From assembly GCA_036898135.1 (NCBI GenBank), contig CM072515.1, forward strand, positions 24,458,194 through 24,522,193: 64,000 bases of DNA. Reading direction: 5' to 3'. Below the pieces are notes generated by a model. The model saw only the letters and a list, made by a program, of their open reading frames with translations. It did not search any database and was not told the origin of the DNA. Position numbers and translations under genes: made by a program. Positions within the stretch are counted from its first letter, which is position 1. Every line of letters begins with the position of its first letter. The DNA comes from Oncomelania hupensis. Lineage: Eukaryota > Mollusca > Gastropoda > Littorinimorpha > Pomatiopsidae. Positions 46,019 through 59,956 of the stretch are shown piece by piece.

Positions 46019-48308
46019 TTGTGGGCATATACGGCAAGACAAGACAAGGCAATAGAGGCAGTTTGTGCATCAAATTCTGCAGTTCACATCATTGCTGGAA
46101 AGGCTTATTCTAGGGCAATTAGAGCACATTTTCTTGTCGAAGCAGCATTGAGTGCAATATTTGTAAGCACTTCCTTCAACATGTCATGGCTGTTGCTCCA
46201 TCCTGACACTTTGTCCAATGATTACAATCCTAGGAAGGAAAACGGTGATTGTCAAGAAGAAGAGTCACTTCTACATAATCCTGCAGATCTTGACATAACA
46301 GAGTCTGTTGGCAATGATGACTTTGATTAGGCTCTTTTTGAATCACTGATGCAGGGCAAAACAACAGCAAGAGATGCTGCAATACATCCTGTATTAGGAC
46401 GCATTAAAGCAACGTTGGAAGATTTCAAACGACAATGTTCAAGTAGAACGAGCAAGCTATGGATTCAAGAAATGGTACACCTCCTTCACACAGCAATATA
46501 GGCTGAGAGAACTGGAGACTTCAAGCTCCATCTATCTGCTGTTGCCAAAATGTTGCCCTATTTTGCTGCTTCAGGGCACAACCTCTACACCAAGTCGGCC
46601 AGGCTGTACTTACAGCAAATGATGGAGTTGAGCAGAACCTACCCAGAAGTCTATCACGATTTCATGGCAGGCCATCACGTGAAAAGGAGAAGCGATCGCT
46701 ATAGGGCTGGTCTGTCGTGTGATCTGGTGATTGAGCGAACTTTGATGAGGACGCTGACGTCAAATGGTGGCCTAACTAAAGGGCGCGGAATGGGCGAACG
46801 ACAAAGGCTTGTTTGGCTTCCCTCTATGCCTGCTTGTGCAACAGCAAACCAATGGATGCAATCCTTGACGCAAACAGAGTTCACAACAAGTGAACAGCAC
46901 AAAGATTCTTCTGAAATAATGCAAGAGAAAGACCACAAAGAAACTTTGACAGTCATCAACTATGTTTCATCAAAACCTCCGTTTTGCGCTGACATGAGTC
47001 TTAGGTCTATTGCTACTGGCCAAGCAGCTGACTCATCTGTCAATGCTGACCAAGCTGTTGAAATTGGTCAGCGCATTCTCCAAGGGATGACGGGTCAATC
47101 TCCAACTGACGTGACGTTCAAGAAAAGCAATCAAGCAGTCACAATGGCGACAAAAACTGGAGTGACTATTGGCCAGGAAATGGTGCAAGTGGATCCGCAG
47201 TTATTGTTTCAAAGGTTGGTGCAAGTCGCTGGGAATGATACCAACAGGCTCGAAGAAATGTTTTACTATGGACTGGCCAATGTACCTGCCTCCTTGTTTG
47301 ATGCGATAGGATTCCCCAGAAAAGCCAACAAACATACTCTTGCAGGATTTCTCTGGTCTGCTGTCAATGAAACTGCATCCTTGCCAAGAGAAAATGTGAA
47401 ATACATTCTCGATGGTGGATCCCTTTTGCATCGCCTTCCATGGCCCAGAGGGTCGTCCTAAAAGATCTAGCAGAGATGTATGTCAGCTTTGTTGCTAGGA
47501 AACATACACTAGCTACAATCATTTTCGATGGCTATGTTGATGGCCCAAGTACCAAAGATGTTGCCCATCTTCGAAGAAGCAAAGGCATGGTTGGGAGACA
47601 TGTAGCCTTTGATCCTAACATGATCCTCTGCGAGACGAAGGAAATATTCTTGGCCAACTGCGAAAACAAACCGGAACAACAGTCTGTAATAACATTCTTT
47701 TTGCCCATGCATTCTGTGGATACGACACGACATCTCATCCCTTCAACATCTCAAAATCACTCACAGTCAAGAAGCTTGATTCAGGAGAGCTCCTGGATGA
47801 GGCTAGAGTATTCAATGATAAGATGTCAAGTCATGATTCTGTTGCAGCGGCTGGTGAGAGGGTATTTGTTCACCTGTACAGTGAAAAACGTTCTGATACC
47901 TTGACCAAACTGTGGTTTGTCAAATATGAGCAAAAAGTGTCTGCAAGCCATACACAAATCCAAGCTAAAGTGCTCCCCCAACAGCAGCAGCAGCTGAATT
48001 CCATGCCTACAGAACATTCTACCAAGTCCAGGAGTAGCTGAGTCTAGACAGAGACCATGGTCTATCACCAATGGATTGGGAATGGAAGTTACAGGAGGGT
48101 GGGCTACTTCCAATCATAACTAATAAGCCAGCTTCTCCATAGTTGAATGTTATCCGCTGCTGCTGCTAGAAAGACTGCTCTACCTGGCAGATGCAGATGC
48201 AGAAAGCACGGACTTACGTGCACCATAGCTTGTGGAGAATGCCGTGGAGTCAGCTGCACAAACTCTGTGGTTCAGCTGGATGACGAGTCGGATTCTGAGA
48301 GCGACTAA
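46019..48308 (+). pseudogene. decayed member of a metazoan FEN/XPG-like, CXC-tailed protein family
   Basis: One long reading frame can be followed with breaks: TAG stops at 46328 and 46499, a frameshift near 47450, a frame change and apparent deletion near 47697, a frameshift near 47975, and a TAG at 48035 with further stops beyond. Recognisable parts in order: a HIIAGKAYSRAIRAHFLVEA segment, MLPYFAASGHNLYTKSARLY, the SDRYRAGLSCDLVIE and GGLTKGRG block, LDGGSLLHRLPWPRG, IFDGYVDGPSTKD (similar to the FDGxxPxxK element of FEN/XPG nucleases), HAFCGYDTTS and a Cys-rich tail. I know this order from many uncharacterised cnidarian and molluscan proteins. The nuclease likeness is inference. The copy cannot make a full protein. 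Confidence 0.65.
48147..48308 (+). pseudogene. Cys-rich (CXC-like) tail of the decayed protein
   Basis: An open frame of 53 codons, too short to stand out, encodes GRCRCRKHGLTCTIACGECR followed by GVSC and an acidic Asp/Ser end. The Cys spacing resembles the CXC/tesmin-type DNA-binding motif. It ends in TAA at 48306-48308. It belongs to the C-terminus of the pseudogene above. Confidence 0.6.
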
Positions 48309-48309
48309 G

Positions 48310-49575
<1,266 letters not shown>

Positions 49576-49579
49576 GACA

Positions 49580-51020
49580 GAGAGAGTGAGTGAGAGATTT
49601 AAAAAGAAAGTGTGTTAACATTCGTGCTATCCATCTTTAGGATTGGGGGGGGGGGGGAAGAGGGGAGAGAGGAGGTTGGCTGCATGATTTGGTGCAATAA
49701 GAACCAATCTCAGATTTCCTTCTGATTTCCCACGTGTATCGTCGTCGCCGTCTCTTTCCTTTTCTTCTTACGTGCTGGGTCCGCTTGCACAGCGGAGCGA
49801 GTGTCAAAATGATAGCAGAGCAAAAGACAAAACTCAGCCTTAATGAGAATATGTAGGCGACAAGAACAAAGAATTTATGGAGTTCTAACTCGTTGATAAT
49901 GCAATTCTATACACAGTTTGAATGTATTTAAAATTGTTTCTGTTTTATTTCTGTACAAAGCACATATAAATACAGGTGTGTGTCTTGCATAACCGTTAAG
50001 ATAACTGCTTCATAAAATTGTTGTTTTCTTACATTCTAAATTTGAATGCACTGCATTGTAAGGGAACCTTAAGGGCTGTCAGTGGAAGTATGTACCTTAA
50101 TGCAACTGGAATCGACCTCTCCATGAATTCCCACCTTGCCCAATTTCTTTGAATGCTTAATTACTTGTGTGAGATATATTATGTGCGTGCTCCTTCTGCT
50201 TTTCACATTATTAACCTTCCCGGATACAACAATTAAGATATCTAACTGTTTTGCTACTTGTTGTTTTGTGCATCCCGCAAGTGCAAATACTGAAGCTTTA
50301 TTCCACATACAACCACAATTCGCTGCACAATATTAAGATTAACATTGCTGCTTGCTGTGAGAGCGCGGTGTCCTGCGACTGCAAAAAGAACACATGACAA
50401 TCATATGAGTTGAGTTAATCACACTCGCAGCTTTCACGTAACATAACCTTACTATGTATCTATCATGTACATCTGCATGATGACAGAGAGAGAGGGAGAG
50501 GGAGGGAGGCAGGCAGAGGCAGACATACAGGCAGAGATAGAGAGAGGAGAGGAGTGGAGGAGGGAGGAAAGGGAGGAGGGGGTAGTCAGGAAAAAAAAAC
50601 ATCTGTACTCGTAAGGCGTTTCTCACTTGCGTTTGAAGTTGATGCCAGGAGAAGTAAATAACACAGAAAAAGTGTTCATCTTAATTGATAGTGTGTGTGT
50701 GTGTGTGTGAGCGCGCGTGCCCCTCGCCCCCTTCCTCTCTCCCTCTCTCCCTTTCTCTCTCTCTTTCTCTCTCTCAATCTCTGTCGCTCCCTCGCGGGGC
50801 GCCCTGCTCTCTTTCGCAAGTGCTCAAGGCGTCACAATGATGTAAATTCTCACCATTCTTTCATCTTTTCAGTATTGCAGGTTTATGGTAGTTAATGAAT
50901 AAACTAAGATCATTAGGAAATCAGTGGATTGGGAAGCGGCGTATTCTGGATAGCCGAGATAACATTCTCTGTACACGCACGATTTGTGGTTACAATAATG
51001 TTTTTCAAGTTTATTTTCTG
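49580..51020. other. no coding exon recognised upstream of the transporter
   Basis: This may hold the promoter or a 5' non-coding exon of the transporter gene, but I see no reliable TATA box or donor. A GT/CT-rich stretch lies at 50690-50780. Confidence 0.35.
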
Positions 51021-51030
51021 TGTATTTCAG

Positions 51031-51184
51031 GAGGGACCAAACGACCACACCACTTCCATCCTTCCCGCTAAGGAATACTGTATTAACTGACTACCGGCGG
51101 CAATTACCTTACCTACTGTCCACAGGCTGTTGTGCATAAGAGGAAGTTAGCTATACTGACCAGTGGCAGAGACAGGTGGTAATC
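51031..51184 (+). other. probable 5' UTR of the EAAT gene
   Basis: A TGTATTTCAG acceptor ends at 51030, suggesting that an upstream non-coding exon joins here. A stop codon (TAA, 51137-51139) lies in frame upstream of the ATG, which supports the start at 51185. Confidence 0.55.
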
Positions 51185-51283
51185 ATGTCCGGAGAAGAGC
51201 CAGCCGCCAATGACCCAATGGTCAGCACCAGAGAACCGACCAGGTTCTCTTACAAAGGTCCGGCAGGTCGATGCTTTTCCAAG
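51185..51283 (+). CDS. EAAT exon 1
   Basis: Codes residues 1-33, a soluble N-terminal tail ([18 protein letters not shown] and on). The donor is AAG|GTGAG, phase 0. It begins at the first in-frame ATG after a stop. Confidence 0.85.
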
Positions 51284-54200
51284 GTGAGATTTTTACCCTA
51301 TTTATATGCAATACTACGATAGTGATGATGAGGATGACGATAGATGATGAAGATGACAACGACGGTGAAAATGACGATGACAAATAATGACGATGGTGAC
51401 GACAACGATGATGATGATGTGTTTCCATTGCTAACACCATGCTGCAGGTGTTAAGGACAAGATGCTAGTCATGCTACTGTGTAATTATGATCCCTGGACT
51501 TTACACAGCTGAGAGTTATCCAGTGTAACGCCCTGCATACAGTGTTTATTATTTATATTTAAATAATGGCATCACGTTCGGTGCCCTTTATGTCTGATGT
51601 TCCTCTGCTGCTTCTACTACGCCCCACCTCTACCATACATGTTCTCCCTCCCCCCTCCCCAACCCTCTCACTCATTCCTTCCATCTCCACAGCGCAATCA
51701 CATCCCAGTGTACTGGTTCGCTAATACCACTATTTGGATTCATGAGTAATTATAATTGTCAACTCTGACTATGAAAATAAGTCACCCTAAGCATAGAATG
51801 AATTATTTTCAAATACTTAGTTGTTGTTGTTGTTGTTGTTGTTGTTGTTATTGTTGTTTTAATAAGAAATATAACTGGTGAACGAACTAAGAGAAAACTA
51901 CGAAAAAGAGGTGGGAGGACAACATTCGAGAATGGACTGGTTTGACACTGAGCGAAACCATCAGGGTTGCTGAGGACAGAGACAGATGGAGTACGTTGGT
52001 TGATCATCTGTGGTGTCCCTACGACCTCCGAGTTACGGGATAGGAAGGATGTGATAGGAACAAACTAAGAAATATAACTGATTCGAAGTCTGCACCAGTT
52101 TAGTGTTAAATGCTTCTGACTGGAGGTTTGCTGGAACAATTAACCCCCTAACCCTTTTAGCTTAGCTTCCAGTCCCCTACACACTAGCTTAGTTTGGTTC
52201 AAAGAGAATATCTCTTTGTTAACTTGTAGCTACATTTCAAAATATACAGAAATGTTATTTTAGACACGGTGAACTGACTAACAACCAGATAGAGCGAAGA
52301 TAAGAAAACTAACTCGTCAGCCGATGCATCTATTTGTTTCATTGAGGAACAACTTTTCGTATATCCTGCTTGGAGAGGAAAAGAGATGTCTCCTTCTCCA
52401 GCGCAGAAATGTTCAATACAAACCACGGACCTTTATTACATTAATAAAGGTCCGTGATACAAACGATTTGGAGTTCACACAAGAAAATCAAGCAGCCCAC
52501 TTCCCGTGATTCTCATTGGACATTCATCCACTGTTGGTGCATTGAACGCTCTTATAAATGACGAGAAGAGTTTAACCCGATCGGGCAGTCCCCTTTACGC
52601 TGATGTGTAACGCAAACGCAAACCCGATCGGTTCCCCAATACGCTTCATGTGTCCGGGGACGTTAATCTACCTAACAACAACCCGATCGGCGCCTCTCGC
52701 ATTCTCCTTCCATCTCCTTACGATAACTCACTTACGCGGCTGAACCATATCCATCGTTTACTTTCTTCATTCCTTGAAGGGCCCCGAGATCACACATGCC
52801 AGCGTCACATTGTGAAATTCACAGTGAATGTAGCCCCACTGGAGAAAAATAATTAAGCCCACAATAATTGGAACCTCTTTCAAAAGTACTGTTTTGATAT
52901 AAATGGAGACATTTATTTATTTATTTATTTATGTATTTATTTATTATTTAATCACTGTTATTTAGCGCTTTTTAAGCTTAAGAGCAGCTCAAGGCGCTGG
53001 CCGATACAGGATCTAACTCAAGCCGCCCAAGGCGCCCACTTGTAGCCTTTGGGCGCATAGTCTGACGCTCGGATGACAGCACAATCCTGGGCGACCGGGG
53101 ATGGGGAGAAGGGACCTAGTGCGTGCTGGGTGTATTTGTGTAGCCGGCACTCACCCGTCTAGGACATGAGCATCAGGATCTTTAAAGTCCATGCGATGGA
53201 TAGACTTCGGTTTATACTCTCATCCGAAGGATGTTTGTTTGTTTCAGACGATGAAGCAGTGCAGGAAAAACTTACTGCTGGTACTGACGGTGGTTGGGGT
53301 GTTTCTGGGCTCTGTTCTGGGCTTCGCTCTAAGAGCCGCCGAGCCGTCTGCAGACGCCATCATGCTCATCTCCTTCCCTGGCGACATCCTCATGAGGATG
53401 CTCAAGCTCCTCATCCTGCCACTCATCATCTCCTCCATGATCACAGGTGAATGTTCCTGTTGTTAGTGGACCGGTTCATAGGGCCACTTCTCCAAGCCCA
53501 TCTTCGTGATCGTTCATTTTAATGTTCATTGTTTTTAATTCTGTCAAATCTCAATTATAAGTACTAACGTGTATGAAAAATAACATGTTTTGTTAAATAG
53601 TTATTTCTGCTTAGGACACTAACAGTAAAAAAATAGTATCATCATTATCAGTCCCGCATCCGATCTGGTTGTTAAAGTGACATGATTGATGCTGACGCAG
53701 ATGCAAGACCGTACATTATATTAAATAATCAATAATTGAATTAAAACTGCTTCTCGTATGAGTGCGATTTTCTGTGCAGTCTTCATGAATGTACGAGTTT
53801 CCGTGAAGTAGGCCTTCTCAATAACTGGTCGCTTTCGTCCCTGTATTGAATGTGATAGTCACACATTGATCATGTATGGTATGTGAATGTCAGTAGTTGT
53901 GTTTCACAGTTGAAATGTTGTGACCCGTCTTTAAACGTATAGAAAATTGTCGATCGTTTCCAGCCTGTTGGTATATATATATATGCTTCTGTTTTATCGC
54001 CAGTTATGCCCTGGTGTGATTGGATATTAACAGTCATTGGGGACTGTTGTCTGTGACTGCAGGTCTGGCAAACTTGGACGCCAAGAACTCAGGGAAGATG
54101 GGTCTTCGTGCTATCGTGTACTACTTCGCCACCACGTTCCTGGCCATCATTGAGGGTATCATCCTGGTCATTGCCATCCACCCCGGTGACACGGCCTTCA

Positions 54201-57200
54201 AGAAAGGGCTCGTGCTCAAGAAGACTGACGACAAACCGCCCACCTCTATGGACTCCTTCCTCGATCTCATCAGGTCAGGTCCCCTTAAAGAGACGGTATG
54301 GGTGGTTGTTCCTTTGTGCCCCGTTGTCCGGGGCTGCAAATGGCGTCTCCTCGGCCAGCTGAAGTTAGATCCTGTCCTCGGCCAGCTGAAGTTAGATCCT
54401 GTCCTCGGCCAGCTGAAGTTAGATCCTGTCCTCGGCCAGCTGAAGTTAGATCCTGTCCTCGGCCAGCTGAAGTTAGATCCTGTCCTCGGCCAGCTGAAGT
54501 TAGATCCTGTCCTCGGCCAGCTGGAGTTAGATCCTGTTCTCGTCCAGCGCCTTGAGCAGTTCTTGAGCTGAAAAAGCGCTATATTTAATATAAGATTAAT
54601 TAATTAAATTTAATTAATTTAATTCAATTCAATTCCATTAAACAATGAGTGTGGAAAGTTAGTACCCTGAAAAAGACAGCGTAGGTATTTTCCTTAGACT
54701 GTATAGTGTTGGCAGCTCCCTTAAAGAGTTGAGATAGTTCCATTAAAGAGATTAAAGGGGCCGCTTAGTTTAGTTGACTTACTAGTAACCGAAAGGTCCG
54801 TGGTTCGAATCCCGGATTGACCAATTGTGACTATATTTTCCCCTTACCATCAACTGTTCTCGGGTATCAGACTAATGTGATCAGTTTTCCCCTATACGCT
54901 TCGGTTTCGTGTAACTATAATTAATCTACAGTTAACCGTAAAGAGGCAGAGTTAGTAGTTCCCTTAAAAGAAGACACTGTTTAGCTTATGGTCCAAACAC
55001 ACGTGTCAGCGATCGGGCATTGACATTCTTTCACTTTCAATGAAATATAAGTGAACCACGATGATCTGTCTCCTGAACGGTGTTGAAACGGGATAGCGTT
55101 AATACAGAATGCTCATTTGTTTGCGGATAGCAGGGCACGTGTCTGATCGCTGATTGGTGCATTTGGTCCTTAGGGAGAGGGTGTGGGATAAATCATTAAA
55201 GAAATGATTATGATGATGATAGATAGCTGCAAGGGTTGGTTGGCAAGTTAGAGCCTTATTGTTACCAATAACGAGGAAGAAGATGGGTATTGACTATTAT
55301 TGCTGACTATTTAGTGCTGACATTATCCGAAATGGTGAATTCGTACAGTTCATTTCTTTTTATTGCTTTGTGTTGTCAACTCGTCCATCAGTTTGCCCAT
55401 TTTTATGTGTCCTGTGCTGCAGCGTACAAGCCGAAAAGTATTTCATGTGTTCCATTGGGCAATAAAAACATTTTGCATCCTCCATTTCTTGCTTAGACAA
55501 TAGTTCCTGTGATCATTAGTGACGGCGGATATTGATTTCCTATTCAAATTAACTCTTTCTCCAGTCATTTTGAAACAATTAAAATGTGTTGCCTTTCTTC
55601 AGGAACATCTTCCCTGACAATCTCCTACAGGCTTGCTTCCAGCACACAAAGACTGTTTACGTGAAGGAGGACGTCACCGAAGATATAAACGACATAATAA
55701 CCAATGTCACCAACGCCATCAACATCACGCTGGCCTCCACCACCACCACTACTATGATGACCACCATCAACGGCACCGACAACATGACCTACGTGGTGAT
55801 GAAGGAGACGGAGATCCGATACGTCCGCGAGTTCCCTATGGCTGACGGCATCAACGTTCTGGGTGAGTGGTGTGTGTGTTGTTTTGATGTTGTTATCGTG
55901 AGAATGAGTTAAGAGTATAATTCTGTTACACGTTTATTTATCAATAGCCGATTCAGCCCCGTAGCTTGAATCTTGATAAGTGTAACTCCGATTCGTTTAT
56001 CCACGCAGCCTGTTCACTCAGCAACAAGGCAGGAGTCGTCGTATAAAGTTTTCCAACTTTATTCAGCAAACATCAACAACTGCATGCAAGATTGCTTTCC
56101 CAAAATCACTTCAAAGACCATCATCAAAAATCATCATTAATCACACCTACAAGCAGACAGTGCGTTACTTATATAACCTCTCTGCAATCGAGAAAAAGTT
56201 CGAACATTCCAGCATGACGCAATAGCATCCAATCAGAATAAAACTCGTCACCGGAACTATTCACTGTCTTACGTCATTATGGTAGGAGAATCGCTTCGCT
56301 GTTCGGTCGACAATAAACACGCAGCTCCAGAACATTCTCAACAATATCGACCGATGAAAATTATCAACGTTATACACAGCCTCTTCTAGCAACAACTCAA
56401 AATCAAATCAAAGGTAAATACACTCTATTATTGCATGCCTTGCCAAACAAAATGTTCGGATCTATCGCGTGTGTCTCAATCGTAACAAATTCTGGTGTAA
56501 AACTTCTTCTTCTTGGTTTCATCCCCCGTGGGGTTGCAGAGGGTTTCTGTATAAATAGTATCATTATTTTCTGGAAATTTTGTGCTTTAAATTCCCACTG
56601 TTGTTGTCTCCTTTGTTCTTTCTAATTCCTACTCTGTTCTATGAATCTACTATACTATCTTCTTCGCTAGACCAGTCATCTGCCTTATTTTTTGAAAACT
56701 CTCCAAAACTCCTCATTTGGACGCTTTCTGCCGGATGGTCGCTGGGGCTTCCTGTGATATTATTATTTAGCAATGTGGGCATTTTATATGTATGTGTTTT
56801 TGTTAATGTTTTATGGTGATTTTTGTATTCTGTTTTGTTTTTATGGGCGGGGGTTCGATAAATTAGAGTATAGCCTCGGCGTCCCCTGTCTTTGTTGTAG
56901 GGTGACAGGCTGGTGGTGTGCCTTCAGTGTTGTCACTGGGGCTGTTTCAGCAGATCTTTTGTACGGATCGGGGGTGGGTCCTCTTTCAGCAAAGTTGTGG
57001 TCCTGGGTTTGTGGTCGTGCTTCGGCTCTTTGCAGTCCACTGGACCCTGTAAGAAATGAATAACAAACTAACTAACTTGTTCTCTTACGACACCGTCACC
57101 TAACCACAAGTGCCTTCCTGGCTCACTCCCCACTCCTCCGCTTTCATCCTCCAAGCGCCCCCCCCCCTCCTCCACTCTTACACAACATCCCCACTGCATC

Positions 57201-57368
57201 CCCTAAACCAAATACAAGATCTTACACTGCGCTGAACATTTATAATCATTCTTGCCCGCATCATTTTAATGTTTTCTTAATCATCATTTGACGACATTTC
57301 AAGTTCCTCGATTAAAAAGAAATGTAATGCTCTTCACAAGATACGGCAGCAGATAATGATTATTGTGC

Positions 57369-57466
<98 letters not shown>

Positions 57467-58290
57467 GCCACTTACATAGCGCTGATGCTTCATGTTATGT
57501 TATCATGGGGTTTAGATACAAAATAGGTAATATTTATTGGGGGAAAAAGTTCCGGAGTGTGTGGTTTAACATGTGTGTCTTCAGTCGTTGCTTGAAGGAT
57601 TCCTTAGAGCTGCATTCTCGCAAGGTGGGGTGAGAGGATTGTTCCAGAGAGAGAATTCTGCACACACCAAAGATTTACAGGAGAACACGTTCTCCTTTAG
57701 CTGTCACTAATCTATACTCGGCTAAGGGACTCTTTAGGGGTTAAAAAAAATCTACGCCGAAGCTGACATAATAGCTTCATATTGACGGTGTATTATTTGG
57801 TAAAAGCCCTATCTTTATGATGATGAGAGTTTAAATTTATTTTTCTTGATTTTTTTTCCCTTATGTATATTTTTTGTTCACTGTTTCACGTGGTGTTTTT
57901 TTTTCAGATTAAGCATGAATTTTCCACTTTTGGAGTAAAGTGTGATTTAAAATTTGACGTTGTCTTTGACTTGAATTTGATTAGAGGTGCTTTGATATTT
58001 ACAGTGATGCTCTTTACGCTATTTGATTAAGAATGCTTTGATTCTTTACTTAAACGTTGATCCACATTACGCTATTCTCTGTCCTCTCTTAAGGTATAAT
58101 CACTTTCTGCACGGCCTACGGCATCCTTATCTCCAATATGGGCGAGCGGGGGAAAATCATGATGGACTTTTTCACCTGCCTCAACGAAATCATCATGAAA
58201 ATCGTCGCCATCGTCATGTGGTAAGCGGTCGCCCTCCTCCAACCCTCCTCCTCCTCCTCCTACTCCTCCTCCTCCTCCTCCTCCTCCTCC

Positions 58291-58325
<35 letters not shown>

Positions 58326-59870
58326 GTCGTCGTCGTTGTCATCGTCGTGAGTCTGCCTGGCCTTCCCAACTAAACGCTGATCGGGAAATACGAGACTTTA
58401 TGGCAAACATACGACTCTACGATTCATTATTTTGCACTGATTTCAGGTACTCCCCAATCGGTATCATGTTCCTGATCATCGGCAAGATCCTTTCACTGGA
58501 CGACCCTGCTCAGGTGGGACGAATGCTGGGTATGTACATGGTCACCGTGCTGGCCGGACTCATTATTCACGCCGTCGTCGTCCTCCCTCTCATCTACTTC
58601 GTCGTCACCCGCAAGAACCCGTTAAAGGTCTTCATCGGCATCTTGCAGGCCTGGATCACCGCTATTGGTACTGCGTCCAGGTAAGGGAACACTTAAATAG
58701 CGTCGTCATTTAATGCCGCTTTCATCGCTGTCGGTACCGCAAGCCAGGTCAGTGAACGCACTCAAAAAGATTTACCTTAAAGACAGCTTCGATCGCCATC
58801 AATACAGCATCCAATAAGTTTGTTTTGTAAAGCTCATTTGACATAATTATCTTCTCCGAATGGATTGTACAATGATCTGTGATCTGCTTTACATAGCGTT
58901 TCCCTACTTTTAACATAGCTTCGACCTCTTTGGGCGTCGCATGCAGTTAAGTAGGTTGCATAGTTCATGTAACTTCTCTTTGCCCAACTAATGATTTTAA
59001 TCATGTAGCTAGATCAATAAACATTCGCGTTGGAATCGCTACGATCTTTAAAGTATGTTAAAAGACCTCGTCTATTGAACGGGTGTCTTAATTAAAAGTC
59101 TTATCTAAAGAATAAGGCTTGCTTTTTCTCGAAACACAGTCGTTAGTTGCAAATAAACTAAGCTATGACTCGTAAATGTTTCTTTTTAATATGTAAACCT
59201 TTTTATTTTTTAGTTACGTACCACTTAAAAACTTCATTTTTGATTCCAGCACGGCGACTCTTCCTGTGACGTTTCGGTGTCTGGAAGAAAACCTTAACAT
59301 TGACCGTCGTGTGACTCGCTTCGTCTTGCCCATTGGCTCCACCATCAACATGGACGGTACTGCCCTGTACGAGGCGGTGGCCCCCATTTTCATTGCCCAA
59401 ATGAACGGCATGGAAATGACATTCGGACGCATCGTCGCTATCAGGTCTGTATGAAAATCCCAGTATTATATTATGTAGTGCCAGAGAAGTGCATTTGTCA
59501 GGCTTGTTATTAGGGAATCATCTTAATCAACCATTAACCACATTGGTGACTATTATTTTTCCCACTAAAAAGTTTTCTTTGGTGTGAGACACCCTTTTCC
59601 CCGAATTTTGAGTCCTACCAATTTGTCTTAACAAGTCGTGATGCTAGCATTGACATTGTACTTTGACTGACTCTCTATCGTTGCAGCTTGACAGCCACCT
59701 GCGCCAGTATTGGAGCGGCCGCCATACCCAGCGCCGGCCTCGTCACCATGATCATGGTCCTGACGTCAGTGGGACTTCCTGCAGAGGACATCGGTCTCAT
59801 CGTCTCTGTCGATTGGTTCCTGTAAGTCATTTCATTAAAAAATTGTTATCGGTTTTGTGATGATGATGAC

Positions 59871-59917
<47 letters not shown>

Positions 59918-59918
59918 C

Positions 59919-59956
<38 letters not shown>

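Noticed and set aside
53244..53444. Minus-strand frame over exon 2
   Set aside because: Antisense shadow of the transporter exon.
54350..54541. Protein repeat domain (LGQLKLDPV)n
   Set aside because: It is a minisatellite in an intron, derived from a SINE; no exon evidence.
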